From Vibrionaceae bacterium (GTDB taxonomy: Bacteria; Pseudomonadota; Gammaproteobacteria; Enterobacterales; Vibrionaceae), in contig JAAEZQ010000031.1 of assembly GCA_018222805.1 (NCBI GenBank), forward strand, positions 1-40,264: a stretch of DNA of 40,264 bases, in the 5' to 3' direction. Positions 37,609-40,264 of the stretch are shown piece by piece. Each line of letters starts with the position of its first letter. Positions within the stretch are counted from its first letter, which is position 1. The position numbers and the translations under genes were made by a program. The notes below the pieces were generated by a model that was not told the DNA's origin, did no database searches, and saw only the letters and a program-made list of their open reading frames with translations.

Positions 37609-38529
<921 letters not shown>

Positions 38530-38566
38530 GCGCGGAATCTCCTTTTCTATATAGATAGATAGTGAT

Positions 38567-38598
38567 AGGGTCATCTGTAATCAGATGGCCCTGTTTTT
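38567..38598 (+). terminator. Terminator between hemF and aroE
   Basis: GGGTCATCTG, 4 bases and CAGATGGCCC form a 10-bp stem with one G-T wobble, extended by an A-T pair and followed by GTTTTT. It begins 37 bases after hemF. A short (ATAG) repeat lies just before it. Confidence 0.82.
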
Positions 38599-38629
38599 CT
38601 CTATTAACGTAAGGAATAAAGGTAAGGAA

Positions 38630-39463
38630 ATGACTCAGCAAATTGACCGTTATGCCGTGTTTGGTAATCCTATTGGGCACAGTAAGTCGCCATTTATTCA
38701 CACTCTTTTTGCTCGCCAAACGAATCAATCCCTGACTTACACAGCTGAATGCGCCCCTGTTGATGGGTTTATTGAAGCCGTGACAGTATTTTTTGCTGAA
38801 GGTGGTAAAGGATGTAATGTCACTTTGCCTTTCAAAGAACAGGCGTATCAATTTGCTACTCGTTTGACTGAGCGTGCCCAGCTTGCCGGAGCAGTAAATA
38901 CACTTAAGAAGCTTGATGATGGTGAAATCATAGGTGACAACACGGATGGCGCTGGTCTGGTGCAAGACTTACTTCAGCACCAAGTGATTTTAGAAGGAGC
39001 TCGTATCCTAATCATTGGAGCTGGTGGCGCTTCTCGTGGCGCAATCCTTCCGTTACTTGATCAAAAACCTGCTTCTTTGACTATTACCAACCGTACATTT
39101 TCTAAAGCTGAAGAATTGGCGGAGTTGTTTTCGGCTTATGGACCTGTGACAGCGAAAGAGATGAATAGAGTGACTCAAGAATACGACGTCATTATAAATT
39201 CAACTTCTGCTTCGCTGAGTGGGGCGCTTCCTGAAATATCGTCAGCAATATTTGCTCCTAACAGTACTAGTTATGACATGATGTATGGCTGCGGTGATAC
39301 TAAGTTTAACCAATGGGCTAAAGAGCATGGTGCTGTTCATGCCTATGACGGGCTAGGAATGTTGGTAGGTCAGGCGTCTGAAAGCTTTATGTTATGGCGT
39401 GGCTTACGTCCTAGCGCCAAACAGATTTTACGTGAGCTTAGAAAAAACCTTGAAGGTCAGTAA
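38630..39463 (+). CDS. aroE: Shikimate dehydrogenase (NADP+)
   Basis: 277 residues from [21 protein letters not shown]; in-frame codons upstream run into the hemF terminator and are rejected, and TAAGGA lies just before this ATG. The enzyme reduces 3-dehydroshikimate to shikimate. Substrate-side motifs: [12 protein letters not shown] (12-23), [12 protein letters not shown] near 63 with the catalytic lysine, and [11 protein letters not shown] near 104 with the catalytic aspartate. The NADP site is GAGGASRG near 129 with [10 protein letters not shown] after it. It is followed 3 bases later by the yrdB homologue, as in E. coli aroE-yrdB. Confidence 0.98.
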   Translation: MTQQIDRYAVFGNPIGHSKSPFIHTLFARQTNQSLTYTAECAPVDGFIEAVTVFFAEGGKGCNVTLPFKEQAYQFATRLTERAQLAGAVNTLKKLDDGEIIGDNTDGAGLVQDLLQHQVILEGARILIIGAGGASRGAILPLLDQKPASLTITNRTFSKAEELAELFSAYGPVTAKEMNRVTQEYDVIINSTSASLSGALPEISSAIFAPNSTSYDMMYGCGDTKFNQWAKEHGAVHAYDGLGMLVGQASESFMLWRGLRPSAKQILRELRKNLEGQ

Positions 39464-39466
39464 TCG

Positions 39467-39730
39467 ATGAATCAGTCCATTTTATTCCCAGATATCCAGT
39501 CCTGGAATGAGCCATTACAATCAGTAAACTTTCCTGCGCAGCAATCAGGCGCACTAATCGAATGCTATGTAACAAAGCAGAAGTTAGCAAAAATGAGCGG
39601 TTCGGACGTTGAAGGTGAACAACAAGCGGTAGAGGCATTTATAGCCTTACGGTTTGACCTGGAAGAAATTGCCGAAGAACTCATAGAAGATGAAGCCTTC
39701 GATGAAGAAGGCCACATTGTTATTGAATAA
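39467..39730 (+). CDS. yrdB: DUF1488 protein (YrdB)
   Basis: 87 residues (E. coli YrdB 85). It is small and acidic, opening MNQSILFPDIQSWN and with the DUF1488 segments VNFPAQQSGALIECYVT and AVEAFIALRFDLEEIAEELI. Function is unknown. The ATG lies three bases after the aroE stop with AAGGTCAGTAATCG as its ribosome region, so it is translationally coupled to aroE. It converges with the gene ending at 39747, with only 16 bases between. Confidence 0.9.
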   Translation: MNQSILFPDIQSWNEPLQSVNFPAQQSGALIECYVTKQKLAKMSGSDVEGEQQAVEAFIALRFDLEEIAEELIEDEAFDEEGHIVIE

Positions 39731-39746
39731 TTAGGTTATCGAATCA

Positions 39747-40264
39747 TTAACTAATGATTTCGACTTCATTTAAGTAGTCGTTTTTATTCTGTACGTAGTT
39801 ATCTGAAGACTTTTGTAAAAAGGCGCGCTCTTTTTCTGACAGAGGGCGTGCTTGTTTTACTGGACTGCCGACATAGAGATAACCGCTTTCTAATACTTTC
39901 CCTGGTGGCACCAAGCTGCCAGCGCCAATCATCACTTCAGATTGAATTATCGCGCCATCTAGAACAATAGCTCCCATCCCCACCAATACGCGATTGTGAA
40001 TCTCGCAACCATGTAGCATGACTTTGTGACCGACAGTGACATCATTACCAATAATCAATGGATAGCCGTTAGGGTTTTCCTGATTTTTGTGTGTAACGTG
40101 TAGCACGCTGCCATCTTGGATATTTGTTCGCTCACCGATGTGGATATGATTAACATCTCCGCGCGCAGCAACCAATGGCCAAACGCTAGAGTCGTCCCCA
40201 ATGATGATATCTCCGACTAAAACAGATGTTGAATCGACGTAAACTCGCTCACCAAGCTGAGGCT
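39747..40264 (-). CDS. yrdA: Gamma-carbonic anhydrase family protein (YrdA), start beyond window
   Basis: About 172 residues are visible; the reading frame continues past the right edge, so the start is missing. It is a left-handed beta-helix of hexapeptide repeats: VLVGDIIIGDDSSVWPL, IHIGERTNIQDGSVLHVTH, VTVGHKVMLHGCEIHNRV and VMIGAGSLVPPG. Three histidines in LHVTH, VGHKVMLHG are placed like the zinc ligands of the archaeal gamma carbonic anhydrase. E. coli YrdA has no clearly proven carbonic anhydrase activity, so the biochemical function is uncertain. The aroE-yrdB-yrdA neighbourhood is conserved with E. coli. Confidence 0.93.
   Translation of the reverse strand, partial: PQLGERVYVDSTSVLVGDIIIGDDSSVWPLVAARGDVNHIHIGERTNIQDGSVLHVTHKNQENPNGYPLIIGNDVTVGHKVMLHGCEIHNRVLVGMGAIVLDGAIIQSEVMIGAGSLVPPGKVLESGYLYVGSPVKQARPLSEKERAFLQKSSDNYVQNKNDYLNEVEIIS

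Noticed and set aside
38550..38566. ATAG tandem repeat before the hemF terminator
   Set aside because: Only about three units, outside coding sequence and promoter; too short to suggest phase variation.

Overview
This window looks like a near-origin segment of the large chromosome of a Vibrio or a close relative in the Vibrionaceae. The evidence is gene order (atpFHAGDC-glmU; ilvLGM..DA-comM; srkA-dsbA; trkH-trkA-rsmB-fmt-def facing LysM-dprA-smg-yrdD; purEK; tsaC-hemF-aroE-yrdB-yrdA), Vibrio-type families (DUF2860, DUF3157) and moderate GC content. The species was not determined. I saw no rRNA, tRNA, CRISPR array, insertion sequence, prophage or integron. Almost everything is core genome.

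Layout: (1) 1-6500, the 3' part of the F1Fo ATP synthase operon and glmU, each closed by a clear terminator. (2) 6529-8164, a divergent amino-acid ABC permease and periplasmic binding protein without an ATPase gene. (3) 8224-10485, the divergent purine-nucleoside transporter/regulator pair punC-punR. (4) 10526-16333 (minus), the isoleucine-valine operon ilvL-G-M-D-A with a leader peptide and attenuator. The position normally held by ilvE, between ilvM and ilvD, contains only a decayed 3' fragment of ilvE. (5) 16541-18064, comM. (6) 18114-23092 (minus), a DUF2860 outer-membrane protein, srkA-dsbA, ccoG and yihD. (7) 23093-24520, a gene-poor stretch with an unrecognised 55-residue basic ORF followed by a terminator, a 16-bp perfect palindrome and a Spo0M-like gene. 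(8) 24586-31656, a hemolysin III-family membrane protein, then (minus) def-fmt-rsmB-trkA-trkH and a DUF3157 gene. (9) 31795-35116, LysM protein-dprA-smg-yrdD. (10) 35178-36801 (minus), purEK under a promoter that overlaps a near-perfect PurR operator. (11) 37007-40264, tsaC, hemF, aroE, yrdB and the start-less end of a gamma-carbonic-anhydrase-like gene that runs out of the window.

Functionally the window combines energy conversion (ATP synthase, CcoG for cbb3 oxidase assembly), cell-wall precursor synthesis (GlmU), branched-chain amino acid, aromatic, purine and haem synthesis, potassium uptake (TrkAH), translation start and RNA modification (Def, Fmt, RsmB, TsaC), periplasmic disulfide formation (DsbA) and natural-transformation DNA processing (ComM, DprA).

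I found no convincing undescribed multi-gene system. The best leads are the ilvE relic inside the ilv operon, the small basic ORF with a long and possibly structured leader, a terminator hairpin packed against the srkA start codon, and several unexplained intergenic dyads.
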